DNA from: Adiantum capillus-veneris
Lineage: Eukaryota > Streptophyta > Polypodiopsida > Polypodiales > Pteridaceae
Direction of reading: 5' to 3'
DNA length: 60,000 nt
Assembly (NCBI GenBank): GCA_014529385.2
Contig: CM043959.1
Location: 85,233,029-85,293,028, forward strand
Positions within the stretch are counted from its first letter, which is position 1, and each line of letters opens with the position of its first letter. The notes below the pieces were generated by a model that ran no database searches, was not told the origin of the DNA, and saw only the letters and a program-made list of their open reading frames with translations. Made by a program: the position numbers and the translations under genes. Shown here piece by piece: positions 43,598 through 57,474 of this stretch.

Positions 43598-45615
43598 CTA
43601 ATATAGAGTTATGCACAAGCTAAAACCTGTATGTGGCCCTAACTGAACCATCCTTTGGAAACTTTGAACATTGCATCTTACCCAAAATACAACCTTCATA
43701 AACATGTTTGATAGGTGCTTCAAGAGGCAGCAAAGAAGCAACCATATTAAATTTCTGCAAATGCTGGCAAAATTTAGATGCCCAGAACGTGCATGCCACA
43801 GTTTTGCATCTAAAACAGCCCTTGAATCTGCAACTGCATTTGCAAAATTTTGTCCACACTTGTGGTTACAAAGTGAGCTTATACAACCCATGGAACAAAA
43901 GAAAAATGCAACAATTTCATCACCAAAATTGAGATCATGAACTGTATATCTGTCACCCACAAATTTACTACAAGTCCAAGTCTAGCAAGTGCAGAGACAG
44001 ACAAAACATTCTTCTTGATCCCAGGTACATAAAGTATATCAACAAGTGTGAAAGAACTGCCATTTGCAGCAGTAAGCCACAATCAATTCAACTCACTCTT
44101 GAACCAGATAAGAGGCATTGTTGGCACAAGTGACCGAATTCCCATGAGGGACAGACTCAAGAGAGTGAACAATTCACGATGTGAGATAATGTGCTTTGTA
44201 GCACCGCTGTTGAAACACCACATGTGAATCTACAGCAACTGACATGCATGCATCATGGACAACAGGATTGTAAGTGCACTCTGCACTCAAAGCCCATTCC
44301 GCATCAACATCAGCATCACAATCTCCTTTCACAGAAGACTCAACAATGGATGCATTTGTAGTGGAACCACCCTCGTTCTTCTAGCCCTCTTTGGCCTTCA
44401 ACTTAGGACACTCCTTTATCAAGTGATCATTACCTTTACAATAATGGCAACGCATCTTCTTTTTTTCCCTTATCACCAAAATTTCCAGACAAATTGCTTC
44501 CAGCAGAAGCATTAGGAACATTAATTTTTGCCACTCGCGAGTAGAACCATAAGAAGTGAATGCATTGTTTTTACTACCCTTTCTTTGAGAAGCAATAGAA
44601 GCATGTTAAACTCCACGTTGCCTAGTTGTGATGTTTTTGGAAAGTGACTCTTGCAACAACAATGTGCATCAAACTTGACAACTTTAGGATTTCCTTGGGT
44701 TTATAATTCTCCAAGTACTAGCAAAAGTCTGGTAAGGCATCAAGAACATCTGCACAAGGGAACTATCTGAAATGGCTCCACCTGCAAAAATAAGTTGCTC
44801 AATGATATCCTTGACACGAGCAAGAAAAGTGTCCATATCATCTTCTCATGCATAATCTTCGATTCCAGATCTTTATGCAAGAAAGAAATTTTTGCCTCAT
44901 TATGGCTTACATAAAGACCTGCTAGAATATCCGAAGCCTGTTTTGCAGATTTCACTGAACGAATGTGAGGGAGTAATGGTGCACTTCAAAGAAAACACAA
45001 TCAATGCATGAGACTGTGCATCTTATATAACATCGAACGAGCCTTTGTTTTGCCATAGGCAAAAAAACTCTAATAACACAATCCTTGCAGCGACACTGCA
45101 ACATCCTCAACATCGCCTACATCCTCGCGGAACCAGGAGGTACATCAATGTCGTGCACAATATTCCAAACTCCCTTTGACACAAGAAAATGTTGCATCAT
45201 CCAATATGTCCCCAACAACAAACATCTTGAACACATCACTGTTGTTGTTAGGCATGGTAACTGTTGCACCTCATGTGAAAACTGTCCGAAAAGAGGAGAA
45301 ACGAAGCGGGAACAACACGTGCTATATAGCCAAACCACAAAAGAGTGAGGGGACCTGTTATGCAGAAAATGGTATTGATAGAAATTTTGAGCAAAATGAC
45401 AAAATAGACTGTGCAGTATTGCCTGTAGTAGAAACGGAGGTCGAAATGAGCCCGAATCAAAATCTGAGCAGACTAAGCTCTACAAGCTAACCAAAAATTT
45501 GTCGACATGCGAACGCTCCCCAAAGCTCACAAAAATAGAAGAAAGTGAGCAAGTGTGTGTTGGAATGCTGGTGGCGAATAAGCCTGGGAGGACGCAACCT
45601 AACTCTAATACCAAT
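43598..45615 (-). pseudogene. Copia element on minus strand: gag, protease, pre-integrase only
   Basis: From right to left: gag (about 44990-44700) with KSAKQASDILAGLYVSHNEA and, after a frameshift, DTFLARVKDIIEQLIFAGG; a CCHC knuckle CHYCKGNDHLIKEC at 44408-44449; a protease-like NSGATKHI near 44190-44215, where the catalytic Asp of DSGA is replaced by Asn; then VDILYVPGIKKNVLSVSALA and LWHARSGHLNFASI, the gag-pre-integrase region, ending with CILGKMQCSKF in another frame. Integrase core, reverse transcriptase and RNase H are missing, so the 3' half is lost. The primer site TTGGTATTAGAG (minus strand, about 45604-45615) precedes gag. Confidence 0.8.
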
Positions 45616-45905
45616 TGTTGGAATTAGGGTTGCAGAGAAACGCACACAGCTTGGAGAAGACAAAGGAAGATCAAGGCACAGAATAGAGAGTATGTAACTT
45701 AGTGTGCGATGGAAAGATGGAGAGCCCTAGAGTGATGGGTGTAAATACAATGCACGGGGGAAAAAAATCTTAAAGAGGGAAAAAAATGGCCAGAACAGTC
45801 CTAGTGTGTTCACACACATCACCACCACATGTATATGGTAATAGCGCACACTCACACAACGCCAGACAACTCAACACCACACAAGGATATTACTCAAATT
45901 CCAAC
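45616..45905 (-). mobile_element. Probable 5' LTR of the minus-strand Copia element
   Basis: On the plus strand it starts TGTTGGAATTAGGG beside the primer site. AAATTCCAACCCA near 45895-45907 is a candidate opposite end, giving about 290 bp, but no second LTR is present for confirmation. Only the inner boundary is firm. Confidence 0.5.
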
Positions 45906-48900
45906 CCACACAACACCACCAATCAAGAGCTCAATAAAAATATCACTCACAAGCTCACAATTTAAACTCCAAACACCTCGACCTACAAGCCCTTGCCTGC
46001 CCGCAGGACGCTACAAGTGAGTCGAGTTGATCAACACTTGAAATCACATTTGATGTGACCAAAACATACAAGAAAAACCATCAAAAACTCAAAACTCTAG
46101 ACACAAAAGGCCTCTCTCAAACCATTAAAGAGCCTTCACAAACTCCACTCTGTTGGACTCTTTTGGAGTAGTGCCAACCCCAATGGCACCGATACAGGGT
46201 CACATAGTCTTGCATAAATCCGCATCTTCTTTCTCAATCCTCACACACACATCGATGGAGACCTCCAACTTCTTAGACCCTCCCAAGTGAAAAGTTGAAC
46301 CGAGAAAGCTCTCATTCACTCCTCCACACACTCGAAAATAGGACACGGACGTGACAAGACGACCCTACTAGACCACCTGTAGGAACCCTACTTTTCTCCC
46401 CACATAGAGAAGTGAAAGGGCTCGGTATTGGATTCAACAATTTTCCTTCAGCTGAACACTCATGGAACCGTGACTGATTGGAATTTGAAGCCGTTTTCAC
46501 AAACCATTTTGACAAATTTTTGAAACCTTTTTTGGACCCAGTTTTGACCCTTGGCGGGCATTTTTCATTGCAAAAACTTGAAAACAAACTCCAAATTTAC
46601 CAAATTTTTTATGATTGTTCCTTGATACCCAAAGTCCTTTGCCACATCCCCACATTCCCTTTTTCATCACTTCTAGGGACGCGGTGCACGTATCACCGCA
46701 GATCACGCAACCGTAAAATAGGTAATTATTGCATGTGTCAAACTTCTGAGGCAGGACAGTGTGCTCACACCTTCCACTTGCATATTTACATTCTAAAAAG
46801 CCCAAACCGATTCCCTAGAGCCAAAGACGCCATATAAAACCAGTCTATAAGGTGTCAACACCATGTCCATGCACGTACGTAATGCTCGACTGCCGCATGC
46901 AAGCACAAATATTTACAATGTGCACACGTTGCACCACCATTTGAACTCAAAAATTAATTGAAAATATCCCAAATGATGTATTTACACATCCTTTTGTATA
47001 CATACAATCATGCATATATGCACTACTTTGTACAAACCAAAAGTGTTTATCCAGCGTATGAATGTATTTTTACAAGGTGCTCACATTTTCACCCATTAAA
47101 AATGAAACGGGCAAAAAATATACAAAGATGGATAAAATGGCCGTCAAAAAGAAAACCTGAACTGTAAGGCTTGAGCATGAGTAATGTTTGGAACAAGTGC
47201 ATCTCAACTTGGATTATCTGCTATAAAATTCAAAGGTTTGTTAAGAAGGTCAAACAAAGAGAAATCCAAAGAGTATGTGAGAGAGGCTAAACACTGTCAC
47301 GCTATGCACTCTAGGTGGAAGAGCACTCTACCATAAAGCCCATTTATCAAGCTATGGTGTCTACCATAAACCCTAAGCCCTTCACTAGGGAGGGAAAAAT
47401 GTCCTTCACCCTCCACTCCCTTCGTGCCCATAACCTCAACATGCACATTGACTCTACATGTACCCCTCCAACCATCTTCCAGAAGCAATCTCCTTTCCCG
47501 TGTTCATAGAAAGCCTCCCCTCCGCCCTCTACAAAGAGGTGGTCAAAGTCCTTTCCCTAAAAGTAATGTAGAGACTAAAATCCACTCTTTCATTCCAACT
47601 TCAAAGTTCTCATGGTAGGCAAGAGGAGCCACAAAATCCAAAAGCCCCTTAGTAACATGAGATAACGCCACTTCTTCATTGCCTCTACCTAGAGAGAGAA
47701 AATCTTTTCCCTCCAAAACCTTTTTGATGAGAAGGCGAGGTCCATTGGCAAGTGTGCTACACCAACTAGAGAAGGCAATTCCTCTATCAATCTCTCTCCT
47801 CTACTCTAAAAATTTTAACATGACCTAGATTCTAGAGTAGTGATATAGCAGCACTTCCCACAACTGATATTAGATCTTGGATTCAAGAAAAATGGTACTA
47901 AAGTCAAACAAGAGTCCAAGGGGCACTATCTATTTATTTTTAGAAATGCTGAGATGCCATCAATGTCCCAATTGTGAGAAATGGATTATCAAATCCTCCC
48001 CACCGAGTCTCCTTAGGTGGAACAAGACTTCAACCTCAAATGCTCTATGCTTATCAAGTACCCCATATGAGTCAATCTCCCCAATATTTTGAATGCATTA
48101 CCATTTTGCATTTAGGTCATTGAAGATATTCTTGAAAAAAGGGTTCTAATGCATGTCCTGCTCTCATAACCATGTCATAGCACTCATAAATACTCATAGA
48201 GACTGACATCTTAGTAGACCTTCCCACGACATCAACATTCTCACTGATAACAAGAAAGCTTGAGCAACCCATCCACTATAAATACCTACCCATTGCAGAA
48301 CATAAAGAACTTTGTCAAGAACTACCTCATCAAGTTTCCTCCCCTTGGTCATATAGCCTCATCCTATCCCCCTGTTGGGGGTCCCCTCATTGCAATAGCT
48401 CCAATGACCAACAAAATTATCAATCGGAGGGATGAAACTACCCTGCTAGGGCATGGAAACACTCACACAGTTCGTGAGCTAATCGTGGAAACACAAATGG
48501 TTAACTCTAGAGGTGAGCTTCTCGCCTATGGAAGAGCTAAGCCCAATGAAGGGCAATCTCCATATCCACTTCTTTCACCTCTAAGCAACCATTCACACAC
48601 ACTAACGATGCAAGACACACACAAACAATCCTTTCATCAACATGCTAATTGCAAGCACACACACATAGATCTATGGAGCACCACACTCCAATCAAACTAC
48701 ATGCACACACAAGCAAAAGAGGCCAATTCACACAAGATTAGAGAGGGATTAACCACTAGTTAGTTAAGATCTAGTTTTAAAAGACCATATTAGGTAAAGT
48801 GGGAAAATCCCAATTCCCAGGTTGGACAACTTTCAATATATCATGTATAAAATATAGAGATTTTGTCAAAAATTTGAGTTTTCTTAAGGTCTCATTCCAC

Positions 48901-49190
48901 TTTATGCACATACAATACACAATGAAAACAACTAAAATATCATGGTTTCAATCAATTGGATTATTAGGAGAGGAGTATATTGCATCCATTATCGTTGTCT
49001 ATGTTCTACTGTCCTACCTACAACTTATCTCAACATGGAGAGCTTGGTTTCTAGGTCCACCACTTGTCCAAGTTAATGTAAAAGTGACTCAAGGTTCACA
49101 ACTTGTGAAAGCAAGGATCCATTGAGGAATACAATCCACTTGGCTATTTTTCCTTAATTTATTGCATGTGACATTTAAGCAAGGTCCACT
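45906..49190. other. Long region with no recognisable gene
   Basis: I translated the longer open stretches (for example 46478-46837 and 48260-48763) and saw no domain, no compositional signature of coding DNA and no splice-consistent neighbours. The sequence is moderately AT-rich with CACACA-rich patches (45830-45960, 48590-48720). It may be remnants of old retroelements, but I could not find termini. Confidence 0.4.
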
Positions 49191-50767
49191 TCTAATCTAT
49201 AACTTCTTAATTTGAGGCATGGGGCATACATAAAATATGTAGCATATGCTCTATTGCCTCATAGGAAGGTTGGTTTCAAGGTGCACTTATCCATGCTAGC
49301 CTATCTTGGAGAAATGATGGAGCTTGCTTCTCTCCTTGTTTCAATGGAGACTAGCTTGGACAAGTGGTGGACCTTTGCTTCTCTCTATGTTTCAATAGAG
49401 TTAGCTTGGACAAGTGGTGATCTTGGAACAAAACCCCCATGTAAAACATATCATGGGTATTCCAAGTGATTAGAAAGATTACCATTTAAGATATAACCTT
49501 ATAGGTTGGACAACTAGATCTTGGCTTGGAGAAATGGTGGACCTTTGATTCTCTCCATGTTTCAATGGAGTCTATCTTGGAGAAATGGTGGAGCTTGCTT
49601 CTGTCCATGTTTCAATGGAGCCTAGCTTGAACAGTTGGTGGACCTTTGCTTCTCTCTATGTTTCAATAGAGTTAGCTTAGACACGTGGTGGATCTTCAAA
49701 ATAAACCAACTACTATCAATGTTGCCTAGCTTGGACAAGTGGTGGAGTGTTTCTCTACTCCATGTTTCAATGGATCTTAGCTTGGACAAGTGTTGGACCT
49801 TAAAACAAAAACCCCATGTACAACATAGAATGGATTTTCTAGATTTCAATGGAGTCTAGCTTTAACAAATGGTGGAGCTTGTCTTCATCCATGTTTCAAT
49901 GAAACTAGCTTGGACAAGTGGTGGACCTTGTAACAAACCCTCCCATGTACAACATATCATTGGTTTTCTAAGTGATGGGAAGGAATACCATTCAAGATAT
50001 AAACTTATAGCTTGGATAAGTAGTTGACTTTAAAACCAAATTCATCATAATACAATGAAATACAGGTCAGCCAATTCCTAAATCTTGAGACCAAACCTCC
50101 CATGCTATTAGAGATAATATATTGGATAAGTGGTGGACCTTCTATTATTTTCCCATGCCTAGTTTAGACAACGGTACACTTCGCAGCTATAAAGGTTGGA
50201 CGAGTTGTGGAGCCTTGTTTCTATCCATGTTTTAATGGATCCTAGCTTGGACAAGTGGTGGACCTTGGAAAAAAGCTTCCATGTACAACATATGAGGTTT
50301 TCCATGTTTTAATGGAACCTATCTTGGACAAATGGTGAAGCTTTCTTCTCTCCATGTTGATTTTGGAACTACCTTAGACAAGTGGTGGAGCTTTTCTTTT
50401 CTACTCTTCATAATACAATGAAGTATATGTTGGTTACATGGTGAATCTTAAGGCCAAACCTCCCATTTTACTAGAGATGATAGGTTGGACAAGTGGATCA
50501 ACCTTCTATCATTTCTCCATGACTATATTGGACAATTAGTAGACATAACATCTCTCTATGTTGTCTAGAGATGAGCTTGGACAAGTGATGGACCCTGCTT
50601 CTCTCTCCCTTGGTTTACTAGTTTGAAGACTCAGTATATATACTTTCTTAGATCTAGCTTGAACAAGTGGTGGACCTTGCATCCACAATCTTAATTCAGT
50701 ATAAAAAAGTATATGAAAAAATAACATAGGAATCTTGGTTTGAAGGTCAAGCAATTAGGTTCCAAAT

Positions 50768-50890
50768 GCACATAATAATATATTTTCCACCCATATTAAA
50801 AGAAAGTTAAATATGCACATAATAATATATTTTCCAAATGCACATAATAATATATTTTCCACCCATATTAAAAGAAAGTTAAATATGTTA
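50768..50890. repeat. Tandem duplication, AT-rich
   Basis: The text GCACATAATAATATATTTTC occurs three times, and ACCCATATTAAAAGAAAG twice, in direct order. Confidence 0.9.
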
Positions 50891-51292
50891 TTACCAAATT
50901 GACAAAGGTAACGTCCAAGAATTATATCTTTCCATCTTGTCAGATCTAAATCTTCATCAAGGCGACATGCATGTATACATCAACTTTCAAGCCATTCAAG
51001 AATACATGCACTTAGATTCCATAGTTTTGTTTTCAAAGTCTTTTAGGTTCTAAAACTCTTTCACATAAAGTATGTAATGACAAAATTCTTGAAGCAAACA
51101 TTTGTGCCCAAGAAAAAGATCCCTCTCACATATTTAAAGTCCATGAATTCTCTGATCCACACTTACAAGTTTTATTTTGACATCAAACATCAATTCTTTC
51201 ATAGTTCCAAATAAATGCAACCTCGATATGAATTGACAAAAAATGAATTTCTTTTACTATATGACCCAACATAGGCCCCAATCAAATAAAAA

Positions 51293-51410
51293 ATGAGTCC
51301 CCAAAAATTTGGGTGCACTCTAGCAATACATCAGAGTCCCCTTACAATAGGATGCACTCCAATAGTACATTGAAGTCCCCTTAGAGTAGGGTGCACTCCA
51401 TTCAAGTGTT
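51293..51410. repeat. Three ~50-bp direct repeats
   Basis: Each has AGTCCCC followed by a GG(G/A)TGCACTC word (AGTCCCCTTAGAGTAGGGTG in the last). The copies are imperfect and adjacent. Confidence 0.75.
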
Positions 51411-51517
51411 CATAAAATTGACACACCTTTTATAAAAAAAAAAAAGACTATATCAAATTATACAAATGTTGAAAGATACACACTAGAATAAAAAAAGCAT
51501 CTTATAGCCATATTTAT

Positions 51518-52296
51518 TCAATGCTTTCGTGTTGACAAGTACACACCAAGGACATAATTTGTCTCAGAATCACTATACTGATTTACAATTGTGTTATATG
51601 TATAGACTCTCTTATCTCTTGCATACAACCATCCTACCAACCATGGAATTATGGTTCTCTGCAAGAAGTTTTGAAGTTGCTCGGAAGTTTGCCTCCACAT
51701 CTTTGGAAATATAAGATATGTCCCTGGCATGTTCCACATCACCCTATATGGAGTGTCATCAAAAAATTAAGGTATTTTTTGCATCCAAATCCTCAAATAT
51801 CTTCCAAATATCACTCAGATTTTTGTGATAAACCCTTGTAAATCCTAACATGATATTTGGATTTTGGCAATTTTTGTTACTCATAAACACCTTGAACTTG
51901 GTATATACTGCTCAGGAAAACACTTTTGTGTGATGCGTTGCACCCTTGTTAAGTTATAGCAACTCCATATCCATAGCTCAAAGTATTCAGCACAAAAATC
52001 CAAAAAACTTTGTGCGTCTGGTCGCACCACATGATAAACTTCATCTTTGTCCTCCACAAGTCGCATGTGTTGAGCCCAAGATGGCATAGAATCTCCATGT
52101 TTCATTTCAACTGTCTTGAGAAGTAACCCCTCTAGATCCAAGATAAGTACTCTTTTGATGTCCTTGAAAGCAAGTGGTAGGTGATAAGGAGGTGATTCAT
52201 TCCTTGGACAAGGTCTTGGAGGAGGTTGGATGGGTAATTCAATAGTTTTCTTCAATTTATGCCAGCATATAGCCAATCCATTTTTCTGTAATGGTT
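51518..52296 (-). pseudogene. FCP1-like (NIF/HAD) phosphatase domain gene, two frameshifts
   Basis: An exon probably begins at 52296 after the acceptor CTTTAATTTCAG. It reads VLILDLEGLLLK, the first HAD motif (Glu where FCP1/SCP enzymes have the second Asp), then YHVVRPDAQSFLDF and LWIWSCYNLTRVQ, matching the RPG/WSxxT part of the fold. A frameshift near 51905 leads to KVFMSNKNC and NLSDIWKIFEDLDAKNTLIF. A second, in a run of six T on the minus strand near 51763, precedes DDTPYRVMWN, the conserved DDxPY motif, then YLIFPKMW. The frame ends at 51518. FCP1-type domains dephosphorylate RNA polymerase II tails, but this copy is broken and lacks the standard catalytic pair. It is a diverged relative of the gene at 57475. 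Confidence 0.8.
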
Positions 52297-55200
52297 CTGA
52301 AATTAAAGAACAAGAACACTTAATGCAAACACAACAATAGACATGATTTTTACATTGTCTACCCTAAGGTTTTATTAGATACCAAAATCCATCTATGATC
52401 TACTCATTAATAGAAAGAAAGTCAAATTAAAATCCTGACTCTTTTTTATGCTACACTCTCTCTTAGTCTCAATACCATGGAGTTCAACTAGACTTAAGTC
52501 AACTAATAACTACTACTTGTTGTTAAAGGTATGCTTGAAGTGTATAAGGCTTAACCAATGCTCTAGTGTAGAATGGGTATTTAGGTCTCAAGGTCTACCA
52601 CTTATCCAAGCAAAGATCCATTTAGATATGGAAACCCAATTTTTCTTAATATAATGATATAGAGTGGACAAGTGGTGAATCCTGAGACCAAGCCACTCAT
52701 GCTACTAGGGATAATAGGTTGGACAAGTGGTGGACCTTGAATGTAAACCCCCCATGTACAAAGTATCAGGGGTTTTGGGTATTTCAATGGACTCTAGCAT
52801 CTTGGAAACATGGTGGAGCTTACTTCTCTCCATGTTTCAATGGAGTCTATCTTGGATAAATGGTGGAGCATCATTCTCTCCATGTTTCAATGGAGCCTAC
52901 CTTGGACAAGTGGTGCATGTTTGTTTCTCTCTATGTTTGAACAGATTTAGCTTGGACAAGTGGTGGACCTTGGAACAAAATCCCCATGTAAAACATATCA
53001 TGGACATTACAAGTGGTGAGAAAAAATACCATTCAATATATAACCTTATAGGTTGGAAAAGTGGTGGACCTTAACACCCAATTATTATTAATATAATGAC
53101 ATAGAGTGGACAAGTGGTGAATCTTGCGACCAAACCTACTAGGAAAAGTACGTTGGACAAGTGGTGGACCTTGAATGCAAACCCCCCATGTACAAAATAT
53201 TACTCATGCTACTAGGAATAATTTGGTATTAAGGTCCATGTTTCAATGGAGCCTAGCTTGGAAAAGTGGTGGACCTTTGTTTCTCTCTATGTTTCAATAG
53301 AATTTGCTTGGACAAGTGGTGAACCTTGGAACAAAACCCCATGTAAAGCATGTCATGGGCATTACAAGTGGTGAGAAAAAATACCATTCAAGGTATAACC
53401 TTATAGGCTGGACAAGTGGTGGACCTTAGCACCCAATTCCTCTTATTATAATGACATATAGTGGAAAAGTGGTGAATTGTGAGACCAAACCTACTAGGGA
53501 TAATAGGTTGGAGAAATGGTTGACCTTGAATGTAAATCACCCATGTACAAAATATCATGGGTTTTGCGTATTTCAATGGAGCCTAGCATCTTGGAGACAT
53601 GGTGGAACTTACTTCTCTCCATGTTTTAATGGAGCCTATCTAGGAGAAATGGTGGAGGTTCCTTCTCTCCATGTTTCAATGGAGCCTAGCTTGGACAAGT
53701 CGTGGACCTTTGTTTCTCTCTATGTTTGAATATGGTTAGCTTGGACAAGTGGTGGATCTTGGAATGAAACTCCCATGTAAAACATATCATGGGCATTTCA
53801 AGTGGCGAGAAAGGATACCATTTAAGATATAACCTTATAGGTTGGACAAGTGGTGGACCTTAACACAATATAATGACATAGAGTGTACAAGTGGTGAATC
53901 TTGAAACCAAACCACTCATGCTACTAGGGATAATAGGTTAAACAAGTGGTGGGCCTTGAAATAAAACCCCCTAGAGTGTTTCAATGGATCCTAGCTTGGA
54001 AACATGGTAAAGCTTGCTTCTCTCCATGTTTCAATGCAGCCTATCTTGGATAAATGGTGCAGCATCATTCTCTCCATGTTTCAATGGAGCCTAGCTTGGA
54101 CAAGTGGTGGACCTTTGTTTCTCTCTATGTTTAAATAGAGTTATCTTGGAAAAGTGGTGGACCTTGGAACAAAAACCCCATGTAAAACATATCATGGGCA
54201 TTACAAGTGGTGAGAAAAAATACCATTCAATATATAACCTTATAGGTTGGACAAGTGGTGGACCTTAACACCCAATTATTCTTAATATAATGACATAGAG
54301 TGGATAAGTGGTGAAATTGGGACCAAACCTACTAGGGAAATAGGTTGGACAAGTGGTGGACCTTGAATGTAAACGCCCCATGTACAAAATATCACTCATG
54401 CTACTAGAAATAATTTGGTATTAAGGTCCATGTTTCAATGCAGCCTAGCTTGGAAAAGTGGTGGACCTTTGTTTCTCTCTATGTTTCAATAGATTTATCT
54501 TGGATAAGTGGTGTACCTTGGAACAAAACCCCCATGTAAATCATGTCATGGGCATTACAAGTGGTGAGAAAAAATACCATTCAAGCTATAACATTATAGG
54601 TTGGACAAGTGGTGGACCTTAACACCTAATTCCTCTTAATATAATGACATAGAGTGGACAAGTGGTGAATCATGAGACCAAACCTACTAGGGATAATAGG
54701 TTGGACAAGTGGTGAACCTTGAATGTAAACCCCCCATGTACAAAAAATTATGGGTATTGGGTATTTCAATGGAGCCTAGCAACTTGGAGACATGGTGGAG
54801 CTTATTTCTCTCCATGTTTCAATGGAGCCTATCTAGGAGAAACAGTGGAGGTTCCTTCTCTCCATGTTTCAATGAGCCTAGCTTGGACAAGTGGTGGACC
54901 TTTCTTTCTCTATATGTTTTAATAGAGTTAGCTTGGACAAGTGGTGGACCTTGGAATGAAACCCCCATGTAAAACATATCATGGGCATTTCAAGTGGTGA
55001 GAAAGGATACTATTTAAAATATAACCTTATAGGCTGGACAAGTGGTGGACTTTAACACATATTTCTTCTTAATATATGACATAGAGTGTACAAGTGGTGA
55101 ATCTTGAGACCAAACCACTCTTGCTACTAGGGATAATAGGTTGGACAAGTGGTGGACCTTGAATGTAAACCCCTCATGTACAAAATTATGGGTTTAGGGT

Positions 55201-56560
55201 ATTTCAATGGAGCCTAGCTTGGAGACATGGTGGAGATTGCTTCTCTCAATGTTTCAATGGAACCTATCTTGGAGAAATGGTGGATCATCCTTCTCTCCAT
55301 GTTTCAATGGAGCCTATCTTGGACAAGTGGTGGACCTTTGCTTCTCTCTATGTTTTAATGGAGTTAGCTTGGACAAGTGGTGGGTCTTGGAACAAAACCC
55401 CTTTGTAAAACATAGCATGGACATTACAAGTGATGAGGAAAAATATCATTCAAGATATAACCTTATAGGTTGGAAAAGTGGTGATGGACCTTGACAAGTG
55501 GTGAAGGATACCATTTAAGATATACCCTTATAGGTTGGACAAGTGGTGGACCTTAACACCCAGTTATTCTTAATATAATGACATAGAGTGGATAAGTGGT
55601 GAATCTTAAGACCAAATCACTCATGCTACTAGGTATAATACGTTAGAGAAGTGGTAGACCTTGAATGTAAACACCCCATGTACAAAATATCATGGTTTTA
55701 GGGTGTTTCAATGGAGCCTAGAATCTCGGAGACATGGTAGATCTTGATTCTTTCCATGTTTGAATGGCACCTATCTTGGAAAAATGATGGAGGTTACTTC
55801 TCTCCATACTTCAACGGAGCCTAGCTTTGACAAGTGGTGAACCTTTGCTTCTCTCTATGTTTGAATAGAGTTAGCTTGGACAAGTGGTGGACCTTTGCTT
55901 CTCTCTATGTTTGAATAGAGTTAGCTTGGACAAGTGGTGGACCTTGGAATGAAACCCCCGTGTAAAACATATCATGGGCATTTCAAGTGGTGAGAAAGGA
56001 TACCATTTAAGATATAACCTTATAGGTTGGACAAGTGGTGGACCTTAATACATAGTTCTTCTTAATATAATGACATAGAGTGTACAAGTGGTGTATCTTG
56101 AGACCAAACCACTCGTGCTACTAGGGATCCTAGCTTGGACAAGTGGTGGACCTTGGAAAAAAGTCCCCCTGTACAACATAGATGAGTTTTTTTCATGTTT
56201 TAATGGAAGAGAGATTCGACAAATGGTGGAGCTTGCTTATCTCCATGTGGATTTTAGAACTAGCTTGGACAAGTGGTGGAGCTTTGCTTTTTTACTCTTC
56301 ATAATACAATGATGTATAGGTTGGTTACATGGTGAATCTTAAGGCCAAACCTCCCATCTTACTAGAGATGATAGGTTGGACAAGTGGTCAACCTTCTATC
56401 ATTTCTCCATGCCTATAATTAGACAATTAGTAGAACTAGCATCTTTCTATGTTGTCTAGAGCTGAGCTTGGACAAGTAGTGGACCTTGCTACTCTCTTCC
56501 CTTGGATTATTAGTTTGAAGACTCATTATATATACTTGCTTAGATCTATATAATTACTCA

Positions 56561-57270
56561 TTAGTTAGGTTACAAGTGGGTATGTAATTTGTTAGCCTCA
56601 AGGGACTTTGAATATTGAATAGTAAGACCAAGTGCTGGTTTGAAGATCTTTTGCTTATCTAAACTAGACTCTAACTCAATAATAAGTTTCATAAGTTCCA
56701 CGAATTGTCCTATCTAGGCTCCAAAAGAGTCTTAATTGGTTTGTGCTAGATTATAACTTCCTTGATGGGGTAGAATCCTAGAAAAATGAGGCACTATAAG
56801 TTTTACCTTAGCTCAAATGGATTTTTCACTTAAACTCGACTGCAATTTGGCTATCTAGTCTTTGTCTCGATGGAGTTTAACACTAGATACATAGTAGTGA
56901 TATTTAAGCTTCATGTCTCTTCACTTGATCGAGATATGAGACCATACTTTCAAGGTCACCACTTGTCTTACCTAAAGACCAATGTGAGACATGGGAGCAA
57001 GAAAGCCATCCGATATTGTTTTAAGGACTATTACATAGGCAATCAATAACTTAAGTAAAGAAAAAAGACTTGGATCTTTCACAATTAATAACTTAAGTAA
57101 AGCCAAAAAGACTTGGATCTTTGACAGTTTTTTTCAAACTAAAAAAGCACAATCTCATGCTAACAAAACTATAAATCACAATTGAAAGGTTTGAACAAGA
57201 AAAAGATCAACAATCTTAATAAGAAGGATACTTTTCATTTCATTTGATGATTACAAACTAAAATAAAGTC
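56561..57270. other. Intergenic, no gene seen
   Basis: Unique AT-rich DNA. One inverted satellite word (GGTCACCACTTGTC) lies near 56955. A duplicated phrase, AAGACTTGGATCTTT, occurs near 57065 and 57110. Confidence 0.5.
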
Positions 57271-57272
57271 TC

Positions 57273-57385
57273 TCAAGAAATTGATAAACAAAAAATGTAG
57301 GTGACTGCTTCATTATTTTGAGCAAAAATATCAAAATCTCTATTGATTGAGCTCCATCTAGTAGTATCCTTTGTAAGATCCTGCA
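57273..57385 (-). other. Possible 3' UTR exon of the FCP1-like gene
   Basis: An acceptor-like TTCTTGCAG ends at about 57386 on the minus strand, and GTACTAG, a possible donor, follows the stop codon of the upstream exon at 57475. An exon here would lie beyond the stop codon. It could equally be a small alternative coding end. Weak support. Confidence 0.3.
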
Positions 57386-57474
57386 AGAAGGAATAAAAAG
57401 AAAGATTTGTTAGATACCATGCACATGAGTGTTCAAGCATGTGTATCAAGAATATATGACATGTCACTAGTACC

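Larger units (their letters stand above)
49200..56560. repeat. Satellite field built on TTGGACAAGTGGTGGACC
   Basis: Short modules recur many times: TTGGACAAGTGGTGGACC, CTCTCCATGTTTCAATGGAG, CATGTAAAACATATCATGGG and ACCTTATAGGTTGGACAAGT. They combine into longer units; the last word recurs near 53398, 53832, 54237, 54597, 55023, 55528 and 56022, spacings of about 360-505 bp. The order of modules is kept but numbers vary, as in a higher-order repeat with internal duplications. A 50-bp exact tandem duplication lies at about 55849-55940. The array is interrupted at about 50760-52570 by unique sequence including an FCP1-like pseudogene. Apparent reading frames such as 53451-53729 are repeat artefacts. 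Confidence 0.92.

Noticed and set aside
46478-48763. Open frames at 46478-46837 and 48260-48763 as genes
   Set aside because: No domain, low-complexity His/Thr/Pro stretches from CA-rich DNA, and no splice or neighbour support.
52727-55494. Repeated open frames of about 70-115 residues in the satellite field as a tandem gene family
   Set aside because: They arise because the repeat lacks stops in one frame. Frames shift between units and no ATG context, domain or selection signal is visible.
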